Assembly: GCA_949283955.1 (NCBI GenBank)
Contig: CASDUP010000027.1
Span: 1 to 51,993 of the forward strand
Reading direction: 5' to 3'
DNA length: 51,993 nt
From: an uncultured Verrucomicrobiota bacterium
GTDB lineage: Bacteria; Verrucomicrobiota; Verrucomicrobiia; Opitutales; Intestinicryptomonadaceae
Shown here in pieces: positions 27,257-36,405 of this stretch. The notes below the pieces were generated by a model, which was not told the DNA's origin, made no database searches, and saw only the letters and a program-made list of their open reading frames with translations. Each line of letters starts with the position of its first letter. Positions within the stretch are counted from its first letter, which is position 1. Both the position numbers and the translations under genes were made by a program.

Positions 27257-27723
27257 TTATTCGGAAAAAGTGCCAGTTATATTTGCAATGCACTGCTCGT
27301 CGGCAAGCGCAACCGCCGCTTCGCACAAGACAATGGGCCTAAAGCCGCATTTATTTTTGCAAGAACTTGGAAAAATCCGCCAGAGGCGCTCCATCATTGC
27401 AATGGCTTTTTGAATCGTCCAAACCGCCCATTCATCGAAAATTGTGGTGCCGGAAAAATCTGCCAAATCCGCTTGTTCCCACCAGGGAAATCTGTGTAGA
27501 TGTGCAAGGCGGCTCTATTGAGGCTTATCAGTCTAAAAACATAATTTGAGCCATTATGGCGCAATATGGATAAATTTCCAATAGATGGGTAGTACAGTTC
27601 TCGAGGGCCTCCGTGAGGCGCAAGGAAATATTTTTTGCTTTTTGCAAAAAACCAATCTATGTCTTCTATGCAGGCAATGAATGTTGGGGGCGAAATGCAA
27701 AACGAAGGATTTATCTGCTCCTT
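27257..27723 (-). pseudogene. Frameshifted, 5'-truncated relic of an unrecognised gene
   Basis: On the minus strand a frame is open from just after a TAA (27724-27726) for roughly 100 codons. It reads, in part, FIACIEDIDWFFAKSKKYF and ELYYPSIGNLSILRHNGSNY, up to about 27475. The coherent sequence then appears to switch frame around the Gly-Gly codons (YTDFP to WWEQADLADFSG) and ends at a TGA/TAA cluster near 27257. There is no start codon at the upstream end. Composition looks like real protein, with many aromatic residues, but I recognise no family. The intact neighbour at 27741 is divergent from it. A real but undetected frameshift-containing gene cannot be excluded. Confidence 0.4.
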
Positions 27724-27740
27724 TTAGAAAGGATTTATTG

Positions 27741-29351
27741 ATGTCCAGCGTAAAGAAATATCTCGCGCTTTTTATACTTGCGTGTTTGGCAAGCCCAATA
27801 TTCGGGCAACTCGAGAATGCCTCATATTTTTCTCCAGGAAAATGTTTTTCTCCCGAAGCTAACGCGAGTTTTTACACCAAAAACTATTATGAATTCGCAA
27901 AATTATATAACGCTCCAACGCGTGAAAAAGCCGTAGAAAATTTTAGAAATCTTTTCGAGAGCGCTAAGACCGAAGAGGCAAAAGCGTGGGCCCTATTCGG
28001 ACTCCGCAGCCTCGGAGAACCTGATATTTCCCGAAAGATGGAAAATGTCCGCCTGTTTACGGGCAATCTTGGAATCCACAAAGGAAATATACAATTTAAC
28101 GCTGACGGAGACATACAAATTCCCGAAAAATACGCCGATATAGACACAAAAGATTTCGAGCTTCCAAGCGATATAGAAGCCTATTCTAAAAATGTTCTTT
28201 GCAGGAGCGGAATGTATGCCACAGGAGCCATAGGTGAAGCAGGCATAATCCCGGCGGAGGTTTGGGCGTTTAATTATCTGGCTGCCGGTAAAAGCGATTC
28301 GGAAATCTCCAAGATAGCAAGAGAAGTTTGGAATCTTTCTGAAAATTTCGAAGGGCGCCTTTATGCCCTATTACTTTTTAAAAGGGCCGGCAACGAAGCC
28401 GAATTTGCAAAACGCATTTCGGAGTTAAACCCGGACGAAGAATTTACGGAGATGGGCGGTTGCATTATAATGAGAAGAACGCTTAAAAAGACAAAAAATA
28501 TCGAAGGGTTATTTAATGTAAAATACGCCTTTGATAGATTATTGCTCAAGTATCCCCAGTGTGTAAATCCACGGAATAGCGACATAAATTTGATACCAAT
28601 GCGGAAAATCGAGATTACCTTCCGCGAAGCGAAAATTAAGGAAGACGCTCTCGGGTACCTGCCTATGCGATTCCGTTCCAAAGGGACAAGATTCCTATGC
28701 GGAGAAGGATTGCAGAAACTTGCAAATCAATGGCTCGAGACAAAAGATTTACGCCAAAAAGAGGTATTTGAAAATATACTGAACAAACATCTTCTTCCAA
28801 ATGCCCCGGCAAGATTTATTGCGCACTACGACACATACGAATCCGTTTTTGTCGAGAAGCGTGAGAGCGGATATTTCTTTGTGAATCGCAAGCCAAAATT
28901 CGGCGACGAACCGTGCTTTGACCCGATATTTTACTCTTCGACAGAAAACAGAAAATTCGAGAAACGCGTTCTGGCGGGATCTATAAAATCAACGCTGTGC
29001 GGGAGCAAGCCCAGCGATGACGTATCGTTCCCCTATCTTTTTTACCGCGCAAACAAGATAATAATGGAATCGCTAAAAACGGACGGTTTATATAAAAGCA
29101 CTCTTGCAGAGGAACTTGCCAAGAGATTTGAGCCTAAAGATATTTTGGGAGAATTTCTTATTTTATCTCGATTTGGCGATAATGTATCCGCATGGTTGTG
29201 TCCCATATTCAAAGATACGCCAACCGAGCAGATAGAACTTCTCAAAAAGCAACATGAAGCAATCTTGAATATTATAGATTCCGACGCAAAAAAATCTTAT
29301 GATTCGCTCTCAAAGAAGTACAAAACAATACTCGATTGCAATGGAAAGTAA
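27741..29351 (+). CDS. Secreted protein of unknown function (536 residues)
   Basis: The only intact long gene inside the AT-rich stretch. The start is taken at the ATG of 27741, preceded by AAAGGA about 8 bases upstream; an upstream in-frame start at 27681 would add 20 residues before the signal peptide. A clear signal peptide follows (MSSVKKYLALFILACLASPIFG), with likely cleavage after Gly22 or Ala-type positions. The mature part is mainly helical in appearance, with a TPR/HEAT-like opening (EKAVENFRNLFESAKTEEAK) and no catalytic motif that I recognise. Codon use is AT-richer than the housekeeping genes, which fits an accessory origin. No partner gene is close. Confidence 0.75.
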   Translation: MSSVKKYLALFILACLASPIFGQLENASYFSPGKCFSPEANASFYTKNYYEFAKLYNAPTREKAVENFRNLFESAKTEEAKAWALFGLRSLGEPDISRKMENVRLFTGNLGIHKGNIQFNADGDIQIPEKYADIDTKDFELPSDIEAYSKNVLCRSGMYATGAIGEAGIIPAEVWAFNYLAAGKSDSEISKIAREVWNLSENFEGRLYALLLFKRAGNEAEFAKRISELNPDEEFTEMGGCIIMRRTLKKTKNIEGLFNVKYAFDRLLLKYPQCVNPRNSDINLIPMRKIEITFREAKIKEDALGYLPMRFRSKGTRFLCGEGLQKLANQWLETKDLRQKEVFENILNKHLLPNAPARFIAHYDTYESVFVEKRESGYFFVNRKPKFGDEPCFDPIFYSSTENRKFEKRVLAGSIKSTLCGSKPSDDVSFPYLFYRANKIIMESLKTDGLYKSTLAEELAKRFEPKDILGEFLILSRFGDNVSAWLCPIFKDTPTEQIELLKKQHEAILNIIDSDAKKSYDSLSKKYKTILDCNGK

Positions 29352-30671
29352 ATGTGTCGGGCTCAAACCGAGGGAGTTTGGAATGGGGACGATGCGATGG
29401 TAAATGAACGCGATTCTTAACAGAATGTCTGGCGGAGCGCGGCGCTGGATTTGGCTTCTAAACTGCGGCTACAAAACTGCGGCGATATTATGCGAGTAAA
29501 TTGAACTGCCTGCAAATTAGCTTGAGAGATTTCTGCCAGTATTTGCTTCAAAACAAACGGGGGGGCGCGCCATGCTTATAAAAACATGTCCGTAAAATCA
29601 GTCGCAAAAACTAAAGATTATGATACCGTTGTTTTGTTTCGGAGGCTTATATAAACTCTAAATGTATCCTAAAAGGCGGGCTGCTCAAACTTTGCAATTT
29701 AATAGAAAAAGATGCGGTAAAATATGCAGGAGATATACTGTCTCTATAGGGTTGCGATCATCTAATGAAGGATAAGACCTCAAGTGGAACGAAGAGTTAT
29801 ATCAAGACAAGAAAGCCCATAGTAGCGACGTATGGCAGGCGAATTTTAGAGCAATGCATTTTTAAATTTCGAGATTTTGAAGATAGTAAAATTTCGTCCG
29901 AACAGATTGTAATGGGCAATGATGTACATTTTCGCTTCTGAAGCAGCAGCTTTTGGGGGAGGCAATTACTAGCTCCGGCGGGAATGATGTTAAATAGCAG
30001 CTGCGCGGGTAATTTCGGCCGAAATATCCATGTTATAGAATTCTTTTGACGGAATTCTTAATGCAACATCTATAAATGCTTAGCAAATAATCGTATATTT
30101 AATTGAATATAAATAAAATTTAATAAAGGTGGGCTTGCGCGAACCGGCAAAACGGGCAATTGCCTCAAGCGGGCATGGTAGTTGCAGAATGCAGGCCTTT
30201 ATCGATCGATTTGTTCTTTGCCTGGAGCCATAAGGCAATTTTTTTGACGTCCTGCCATAATGAAAAATTCCCTTTGGAATTTTAAATTAGAAAAGGCCAA
30301 TCTATCGAGTTGGATTTTGAATTGGCGGCGCCGGTGGAATTGTGTCCGCAGGCTGTGAGGGCTTGATAGGGCGCGCCCTAAAAATGAAGGCTGTCGGCAT
30401 GCAAGAAACTTTGCCGGCTATCTTTGGCGAAAAATTTTCGGAGGGCAGTTTATACCATCTTGCAAATTTGTTGGAGCGTTTCAGGTTGGAATCGAATGGT
30501 TGTCGAACATAAAAGATACTCAAACTTTGAAAATATCATTTTTCGGGTTTCAAAATGAGCGTGAAGGAAAGCCGTAGGAACATAAAAAATATTTGATTAA
30601 ACCGCGCTTTTTCGCTCTAATTCACATCTTTAATTTGGAGCGTAGCGGTTGCGAAAAGGAAAGGTATAGAC
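29352..30671. other. AT-rich intergenic stretch
   Basis: About 1.3 kb between the unknown secreted protein and the HAD phosphatase. Beyond the possible relic at 29586-29941, it has a weak terminator-like hairpin TTGCC/GGCAA (30218-30222 and 30234-30238) followed by T7, and a 73-codon minus-strand frame at 30302-30523 without recognisable content. No intact gene is supported. Confidence 0.5.
29586..29941 (+). pseudogene. Possible decayed small gene
   Basis: A frame from ATG 29586 reads MSVKSVAKTKDYDTVVLF and stops after 22 codons. Coherent-looking sequence then continues in another frame (LKLCNLIEKDAVKYAGDILSL), meets TAG, and reopens as a 58-codon frame at 29765-29941 (MKDKTSSGTKSYIKTRKPIV...). 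No family recognised. It is either a small broken gene or chance, and is listed only because the stretch is otherwise empty. Confidence 0.25.
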
Positions 30672-31547
30672 ATGGGAAACGAGTTGAAAAATCCGGAAAT
30701 GGGAGTTCGGTTGGCTTGCCGCGACTACGCGGCCAGATTGTCCAAAATAAGGCATGTTGCCTTCGATATGGACGGGACTATTTACAAAGGATCCTTTCTT
30801 TTTCCCTTTACGAATCCTTCGCTTGGCAAATTGAAGAATTTAGGCGTGGAATATTCGTTTTTGACGAATAATCCGTCGAAGTCCTTGGAGGACTATTTAA
30901 AGAAGCTTTCGGGAATGGGAGTGGAGGCTTCGAAGGAAAATCTCTATACGTCGGCGCTTGCCGCGATAGATTGGCTAAAAAAGAACCGTCCTGAAATAAA
31001 GCGAGTTTTCTTTCTTGGGACCCGGAGCATGATTTCCGAGTTTGATTCGGCGGGATTCGAAAGCTGTTCGGATTCCGCGGAGGACGAGCCCGACGCCGTG
31101 GTTGTAGGATTCGACATGGAGTTGGTTTATTCGAGACTGTGCCGGGCGGCCTGGTGGGTAAAAAGTGGAAAACCTTATTTTGCAACCAATCCGGATCGCG
31201 TTTGCCCGACGAATTTGCCGACGGTTCTCGTGGATTGCGCGTCTATTTGCGCTTCGATAGAGTGCGCCACGGGAAGGGCTCCGGATTTGGTTTTCGGGAA
31301 GCCGGATCCTTCCATGCTCACGGGAATCATGCTTAGAAAAAATATTTCAAACGCGGAGATGGCTATGGTTGGGGACAGGCTTTATACGGACATGGCCACC
31401 GCGAAAAATGCGGGAGCATTGTCGGTATTGGTTCTTACTGGAGAGGCAAGCGAGGAGGATGCTCTTTCCTGCGGGTGCAAGCCGGATTTAATTTTGGACG
31501 ATATAAGGGTTCTTGTAGACCTTCTTGAAAAGTATAGAAAAGTATAG
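30672..31547 (+). CDS. NagD/AraL-type HAD-IIA sugar phosphatase
   Basis: The 291 residues carry the HAD motifs in order: DMDGTIYKG with catalytic Asp32/Asp34, FLTNNPSKS (motif II), KPDPSML with the motif III Lys, and MVGDRLYTDMATA (motif IV). The large C2A-type cap between motifs II and III marks the NagD/AraL/pNPPase group, which dephosphorylates small sugar or nucleotide phosphates. The next gene starts 7 bases after the stop and encodes an AraM-type dehydrogenase. In Bacillus subtilis araL and araM are neighbours in the arabinose operon, so this gene may be the AraL counterpart. Substrate is not determined by the sequence. Confidence 0.88.
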   Translation: MGNELKNPEMGVRLACRDYAARLSKIRHVAFDMDGTIYKGSFLFPFTNPSLGKLKNLGVEYSFLTNNPSKSLEDYLKKLSGMGVEASKENLYTSALAAIDWLKKNRPEIKRVFFLGTRSMISEFDSAGFESCSDSAEDEPDAVVVGFDMELVYSRLCRAAWWVKSGKPYFATNPDRVCPTNLPTVLVDCASICASIECATGRAPDLVFGKPDPSMLTGIMLRKNISNAEMAMVGDRLYTDMATAKNAGALSVLVLTGEASEEDALSCGCKPDLILDDIRVLVDLLEKYRKV

Positions 31548-31554
31548 ATAAAAA

Positions 31555-32886
31555 ATGGACGCTCAACAGGCATTAAAATCAGCCACTCACACCAAGATTC
31601 TCGAAAGCTCCGAGGGGGCTATCGAGAGAGTCGCGGGAGTTTTTCAAAAATTGTTTCCGGGGAAAAAGGCCGCCATGGTGGCGGACAGAAACACGTTTAG
31701 AGCCGCGGGAGAAAGGGTGGCTGCGGAACTTCGTTCGGCGGGGATTTTGTCGAGAACGTGGATTTTCGAGCAGGAGGAATTTCATGCGGATTACGAACTC
31801 GTGGAAGCGGTAAGAGATTTTTTGAAATCCAGGGAGAATGAAATTGCCGTGGCGGTTGGAGGGGGAACCATAAACGACATCTGCAAGCTCGCATCTGAAT
31901 TGATCGACAGACCCTATCTTTGCGTGGCTACTGCCGCTTCAGTCGACGGGTACGCATCTTTCGGGGCTTCGATTACGCGCAATGGGTCGAAAAAAAATAT
32001 CGGCTGCAGGGCTCCAGCCGGCATAGTTGCGGATCCCGATGTTGTAGGAAAAGCTCCGCGGGAGATGACGGCGTCGGGATACGCCGATTTAAGCGCGAAA
32101 ATTATATCGGGAGCGGACTGGATTGTGGCGGATTTTTTGGGGGCTGAAAAAATAGACGCGACTTCTTGGGATATCGTACAGGGGGGGCTAAAAAGCGCTC
32201 TTGCGGATCCCTCGGGTGCCCGGGAGGGAAGGAAAGAGGCCATAATACCGCTTTCGGAGGGGCTAATGTTGGGCGGTTTTGCCATGCAGTATATCAAGTC
32301 GAGCAGGCCGGCTTCGGGCTCCGAACATCAATTCAGCCATTTGTGGGACATGGAAAATCTCACCTACGAAGGCAGGTATCCTTCGCACGGATTTAAAGTA
32401 GGGGTTGGAACGCTCTGCATGACTGCCATGTGCGAGGAGTTTTTGCGGGAGGACTTTTCAAAATTAGATTTGGATTTGCTGTGCTCGTCGTGGGGAACTC
32501 TGGAAGACCGCCTGGAAGAGGTGGAGGAATTGCTAAAAGGCGAAGCTTTTTTGGAGTTTGCAAAGAGGGAGGTTTCTGCAAAGTACATTTCTCCGGACAA
32601 GTTGAAAATTCAACTTGGACTTTTGAAGTGCCATTCGGACATTTTGAAGGAGAAAGTGCGCCGACAAATTATTCCGTATGGGGAGTTGAGAAACAGGCTT
32701 TCCCTTGTGGGGGCTCCCGTAAGTTCCATGGATTTTGGAGTGGATAGGGCAAGGCTTGAGAGGAGTTTCTTTAGAGCGCAAAAAATACGCGACCGCTTCA
32801 CGATGCTCGATTTGGCTTTCCGTTCGGGAATGCTGGAGAAGTGGGTGCGTTCGGTTTTGGAGAAACATCCCGAGTTGTATTCCTAA
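31555..32886 (+). CDS. AraM/EgsA-type sn-glycerol-1-phosphate dehydrogenase, copy 1
   Basis: The 443 residues show the iron-containing alcohol dehydrogenase-like fold of glycerol-1-phosphate dehydrogenases. A nucleotide-binding AVAVGGGTINDICKL block lies near residues 97-111, then VATAASVDGYASFGASI, and the metal-ligand region with SEHQFSHLWDM and PSHGFKVGVGTL supplying the conserved His residues. Members reduce dihydroxyacetone phosphate to sn-glycerol 1-phosphate with NAD(P)H. Translation is probably coupled to the HAD gene 7 bases upstream, as there is no separate ribosome-binding site. A closely related second copy follows 550 bases downstream. Confidence 0.88.
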   Translation: MDAQQALKSATHTKILESSEGAIERVAGVFQKLFPGKKAAMVADRNTFRAAGERVAAELRSAGILSRTWIFEQEEFHADYELVEAVRDFLKSRENEIAVAVGGGTINDICKLASELIDRPYLCVATAASVDGYASFGASITRNGSKKNIGCRAPAGIVADPDVVGKAPREMTASGYADLSAKIISGADWIVADFLGAEKIDATSWDIVQGGLKSALADPSGAREGRKEAIIPLSEGLMLGGFAMQYIKSSRPASGSEHQFSHLWDMENLTYEGRYPSHGFKVGVGTLCMTAMCEEFLREDFSKLDLDLLCSSWGTLEDRLEEVEELLKGEAFLEFAKREVSAKYISPDKLKIQLGLLKCHSDILKEKVRRQIIPYGELRNRLSLVGAPVSSMDFGVDRARLERSFFRAQKIRDRFTMLDLAFRSGMLEKWVRSVLEKHPELYS

Positions 32887-33435
32887 ACGCTCCGCGTTCG
32901 TTTGCCGCAGCAAAACAAAAAATCAGTCCGGGCAAATTGCGCGGAACTGCTTTGCGGTTTGGCAAAAGACGCCTTCAAGCGTGCGGGGCTTCGAAGATTT
33001 TTTACGAGATTTTTTTTGATGCGGAGTCTTTAAGCGCGCAGGAAAATTTAGGGCAAACTTTTTCTGCATTGCGGCTCCGACAGTTTTATATTTACCGCTC
33101 CAAATTTTTCATGCTTAGAATGCCTAAAGTAGGTCGGGGTGCAGCCGAAAAATTTTTTTCTCTACGCTTCGATTCGGAGGGGAAAAAAACTGCAAAAATG
33201 GCGCTTTTCCTGTATTCCCGCAATAACTTACATTAGCGAGGTTGCGATTTAAAATGAGCAGGCAGCCCTTTTATCTATTTTAAAACGGTTCTTAAAATAC
33301 TTTAGGATTAATTTTTTTATCGCGAAATTTTAGAATTCGTGAAAGCATGCACCGATAATGCGTCTTGATTCGGCGCTTTTGCCCAAGGAGATTTATTTTT
33401 ACCGAATTTCGGAATACAAAAGAAAGGCACAATCA
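32887..33435. other. Gap between the two AraM-type genes
   Basis: About 550 bases. The start of the second dehydrogenase may lie at 33358 instead of 33436, which would shorten this gap. The remaining sequence has only overlapping short frames with no recognisable protein, and no clear terminator after copy 1. The last 130 bases are AT-rich and may hold the promoter of copy 2. Confidence 0.5.
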
Positions 33436-34779
33436 GTGAACGAAAGAGTAAAAAAAGCAGTGGAGGCGGCAACCGACACGAAAGTTTTGGTGATAGGCGA
33501 CAAAAACCTCGGAAAAACTCCCGAAGTATTCAAAGAGAGCTTTCCCGGAAAAACCGCGATGATAGTTCTTCCCGACAAGATTACCTACGACATAGCAGGG
33601 AAAGAGGTCGAGGAGGCTTTCAAAAATTCCGACGTCAAGCTTGCTCCAACCTACATGTTCGACGTTCCCGGATTCCACGCCGAATACAAGTACGTCGAGG
33701 AATTGGAACCTCTTTTTAAAGACAACGATATAATTCCCGTGGCGATTGGAGGGGGAACCATAAACGACATTTGCAAGCTTGTCGCCGCGCATGTCAACAA
33801 GCCGTACATGTGCGTGGTCACGGCCGCTTCCGTCGACGGATACACCGCATTTGGAGCTTCGATTATCGAAAACGGGGCAAAGAAAACCTTTAGTTGTCCT
33901 GCTCCGAGAGTGGTGTTTACCGACCTCAGCGTGATAGCGGGAGCACCGAAATCGATGACTGCCGCGGGATATTGCGATCTTGCCGCGAAAATTCCCGCGG
34001 GTGCGGATTGGATATTGGCCGATATAGTCGGCAACGAAGCCATGCACGACGTGGCATGGCATATCGTCCAGGACGGATTGGGCGACGCTCTGGGAGATCC
34101 CGAAGGAATAAGGGACGGCAAGATATCCGCTCTCGACAAGCTGGTGGAGGGCCTAATGCTTGGAGGCTTCGCGATTCAGGCGATGAACTCAACTCGGGCC
34201 GCTTCCGGTGCGGAGCACATGATAAGCCATATTTTTAATATGCGCGATATTTTGTTCAACGGGCGTCCGATTTCGCATGGCTTTCAGGTTGCTCTGGGAA
34301 CTTTGGCGACTACAGCTCTCTACGAGGAGGCGTTTAAATTCGACATTTCCAACCTCGATGTCGACGCGTGCGTTTCGGCTTGGCTAAGCCTCGACGAGCT
34401 AAAGGAGAAAATTCGGAATAGGCTTGCCGGAACGAACTTCGTGCAGAGGGCGCTCGACGAAAGCGAAGCGAAATATATCTGCAAAGAGGATCTCCGCAAG
34501 GAACTTCAGAATTTGAAGGACAACTGGCCGGAGATAAAAGCTAAGCTTCAAAGGCAGCTTCTCCCGCTTGCGGAATTGAAGAGGCGATTTGAAGTTGTCG
34601 GGGCTCCGGTTCGTCCCTCGCAAGTCGGGGTTTCGAAGGCTTTGATGCGCCAGATTATCGAGGAGGCGCAGTTGATTCGCAGGCGCTACAACATATTGGA
34701 TTTCCTCGTTAGAACATGTCTCTTCGAAAAGGCTCTCGACGGGATTTTCGGAGAGGGAGGAATTTGGAAAAACGATTAG
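33436..34779 (+). CDS. AraM/EgsA-type sn-glycerol-1-phosphate dehydrogenase, copy 2
   Basis: Paralogue of the preceding dehydrogenase. It shares AIGGGTINDICKLVAAHV, VTAASVDGYTAFGASI, and the metal-ligand segments GAEHMISHIFNM and SHGFQVALGTL, so both copies appear catalytically complete. The GTG at 33436 is preferred (AAAGG about 9 bases upstream, and the residue count matches copy 1). An in-frame ATG at 33358 would add 26 residues of unrelated sequence. Differences are concentrated in the N-terminal 90 and C-terminal 100 residues. The gene is closed by a terminator, so it is not simply read through into the transporter gene. Confidence 0.88.
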   Translation: MNERVKKAVEAATDTKVLVIGDKNLGKTPEVFKESFPGKTAMIVLPDKITYDIAGKEVEEAFKNSDVKLAPTYMFDVPGFHAEYKYVEELEPLFKDNDIIPVAIGGGTINDICKLVAAHVNKPYMCVVTAASVDGYTAFGASIIENGAKKTFSCPAPRVVFTDLSVIAGAPKSMTAAGYCDLAAKIPAGADWILADIVGNEAMHDVAWHIVQDGLGDALGDPEGIRDGKISALDKLVEGLMLGGFAIQAMNSTRAASGAEHMISHIFNMRDILFNGRPISHGFQVALGTLATTALYEEAFKFDISNLDVDACVSAWLSLDELKEKIRNRLAGTNFVQRALDESEAKYICKEDLRKELQNLKDNWPEIKAKLQRQLLPLAELKRRFEVVGAPVRPSQVGVSKALMRQIIEEAQLIRRRYNILDFLVRTCLFEKALDGIFGEGGIWKND

Positions 34780-34788
34780 TCCCACATA

Positions 34789-34821
34789 CGCGCTTCGCAA
34801 AACGAAGCGCGTTCTTTTTTT
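34789..34821 (+). terminator. Terminator after the second AraM-type gene
   Basis: A 9-bp perfect stem CGCGCTTCG/CGAAGCGCG (34789-34797 and 34803-34811) with a 5-base loop is followed by a T-rich tract. It lies 10 bases after the stop codon. Confidence 0.88.
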
Positions 34822-34888
34822 AATTTTATATTTGCATGGAAAGTGATTTACTTCGATAATGCCAAGAATAAGCAAGTAGAAGAGAAGC

Positions 34889-36274
34889 ATGATGGATCAG
34901 GCAGAAACGCAACAAGGAGCGAATGTAAGCAAATTCAGACTCTTATTTTCAGATAAAACTCCGAAGGGAATATCCCAAAAACAACTGGAGGCCAGATATT
35001 CGGCGTGGGAGTGGCGCACTATCATAGTTTGCCTTTTGGGATATGCCACTTTCTATTTGGTCAGAAAAAATTTCAGTATAGCCATTCCCGACATGAAGGA
35101 GGGGCTCGGCCTTTCCGGAACGGATATTGGACTCATACTGACCCTGCAAGGTATAATATACGGAGTTTCTAAGTTTTTCCACGGATTCGTAGGAGATAGG
35201 GTAAATGCCAGAATATTCATGGTGTCGGCCCTTACTATGACGGCCGTGGCGAATATAATTTTCGGAGTGACGGGCCTAGTAGTGAACATGTTTGCGGTGT
35301 TTGCAGTGATTTGGTCCATAAACGGCTGGATTCAGGGAATGGGGGTGGCTCCTTGCAATAAGATGTTGGCAAACTGGGTTCCGCCTTCCGAACTTGCCAC
35401 AAAAATGTCGATATGGAATACCGCCCATTCCGTGGGAGCGGGGGGCGCTCTCGTAATATGCGGAGTTTTCATACTTCCTTATCTCGGTTGGCAGGCTTGT
35501 TTTTGGTTGCCGGGTATAATAGCTCTGGGAGGCGCAGTGTTCATTTGGTTCGGAATTAGGGACACTCCCGAAAGCGTAGGTCTTCCGCACCCAAAAATAG
35601 AGGGCAACGAGGAATTGGCAAACGACGAACCCATGTCAAAAAAGGAATTCCGGGATTTTATAATAAAGCATGTCTTTAAAAATAAAATAGTCTGGATAGT
35701 TACGATAGCCAATTTCTTTATCTATTCCGTGCGTTTCTCCTTCTTGGATTGGGGATACACTATACTTCAAGGCTGGAAGGGGCTTTCCGAGGGAGAGGCG
35801 GTTACGATTGTGACGTGTTTCGAACTTACCGGAATTGCCGGAATGGTCGTTTGGGGATTTGTCACGGATAAATTTTTTGCCGGATTGGGCATTAGAGTTT
35901 CGCTCCTTTGCATGTTGTTTACGTGCATTTTCCTTCTTCCCCTCCTCGTGGTTCCGGGATTGGGATTTTGGAGCGTGCTCATTTTGGTGTCCCTTATAGG
36001 GCTGTTTATGTACGGGCCCCAAACCCTCGTGGGAATAGTGGCAATAAACCACGCCACTAAAAAAGCTGCGGCAACAGCTATCGGCCTTACTGGAATTTTC
36101 GCCTACGCAAGCACTATCGTGTCGGGCATAGGAATAGGAATGATAGAAACCCACTACGGTTGGGACGCAGCAATGTGGGTCGTTCTCGGTTTGGCTATGA
36201 TAGGGGCGCTTGTTTTCGCCCTCGGTTGGTTTGCCCCCGCAAACGCCTACAACGAACCCGAAAATAAGAAATAG
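34889..36274 (+). CDS. GlpT/UhpT-family organophosphate:phosphate antiporter
   Basis: A 461-residue major facilitator with about 12 hydrophobic segments. The family is organophosphate:phosphate antiporter, recognised by YLVRKNFSIAIPDMK in the first helix region (conserved Arg of GlpT/UhpT) and by the NGWIQGMGVAPCNKM signature of helix 4-5. These carriers exchange phosphate for glycerol 3-phosphate, hexose phosphates or phosphoglycerate. GlpT and UhpC/UhpT cannot be separated with certainty here. Location behind two glycerol-phosphate dehydrogenases suggests a triose/glycerol phosphate substrate. Two Met codons in a row open the frame. Confidence 0.9.
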   Translation: MMDQAETQQGANVSKFRLLFSDKTPKGISQKQLEARYSAWEWRTIIVCLLGYATFYLVRKNFSIAIPDMKEGLGLSGTDIGLILTLQGIIYGVSKFFHGFVGDRVNARIFMVSALTMTAVANIIFGVTGLVVNMFAVFAVIWSINGWIQGMGVAPCNKMLANWVPPSELATKMSIWNTAHSVGAGGALVICGVFILPYLGWQACFWLPGIIALGGAVFIWFGIRDTPESVGLPHPKIEGNEELANDEPMSKKEFRDFIIKHVFKNKIVWIVTIANFFIYSVRFSFLDWGYTILQGWKGLSEGEAVTIVTCFELTGIAGMVVWGFVTDKFFAGLGIRVSLLCMLFTCIFLLPLLVVPGLGFWSVLILVSLIGLFMYGPQTLVGIVAINHATKKAAATAIGLTGIFAYASTIVSGIGIGMIETHYGWDAAMWVVLGLAMIGALVFALGWFAPANAYNEPENKK

Positions 36275-36298
36275 ACAAATCCCTTCGGCCGCCCGATG

Positions 36299-36328
36299 CG
36301 CCCCCTATTTTTTGGGGGCGTTTTTTTT
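36299..36328 (+). terminator. Terminator after the GlpT-type gene
   Basis: A 7-bp stem CGCCCCC/GGGGGCG (36299-36305 and 36314-36320) with an 8-base loop is followed by eight T residues. Confidence 0.9.
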
Positions 36329-36405
36329 ATTTGGAAGGCAGAAATTAAAAAACTTGACGGGATAAAAATTTAGGCGTACTCCCCTTTGGGGAAAATCATA
36401 CCGAT

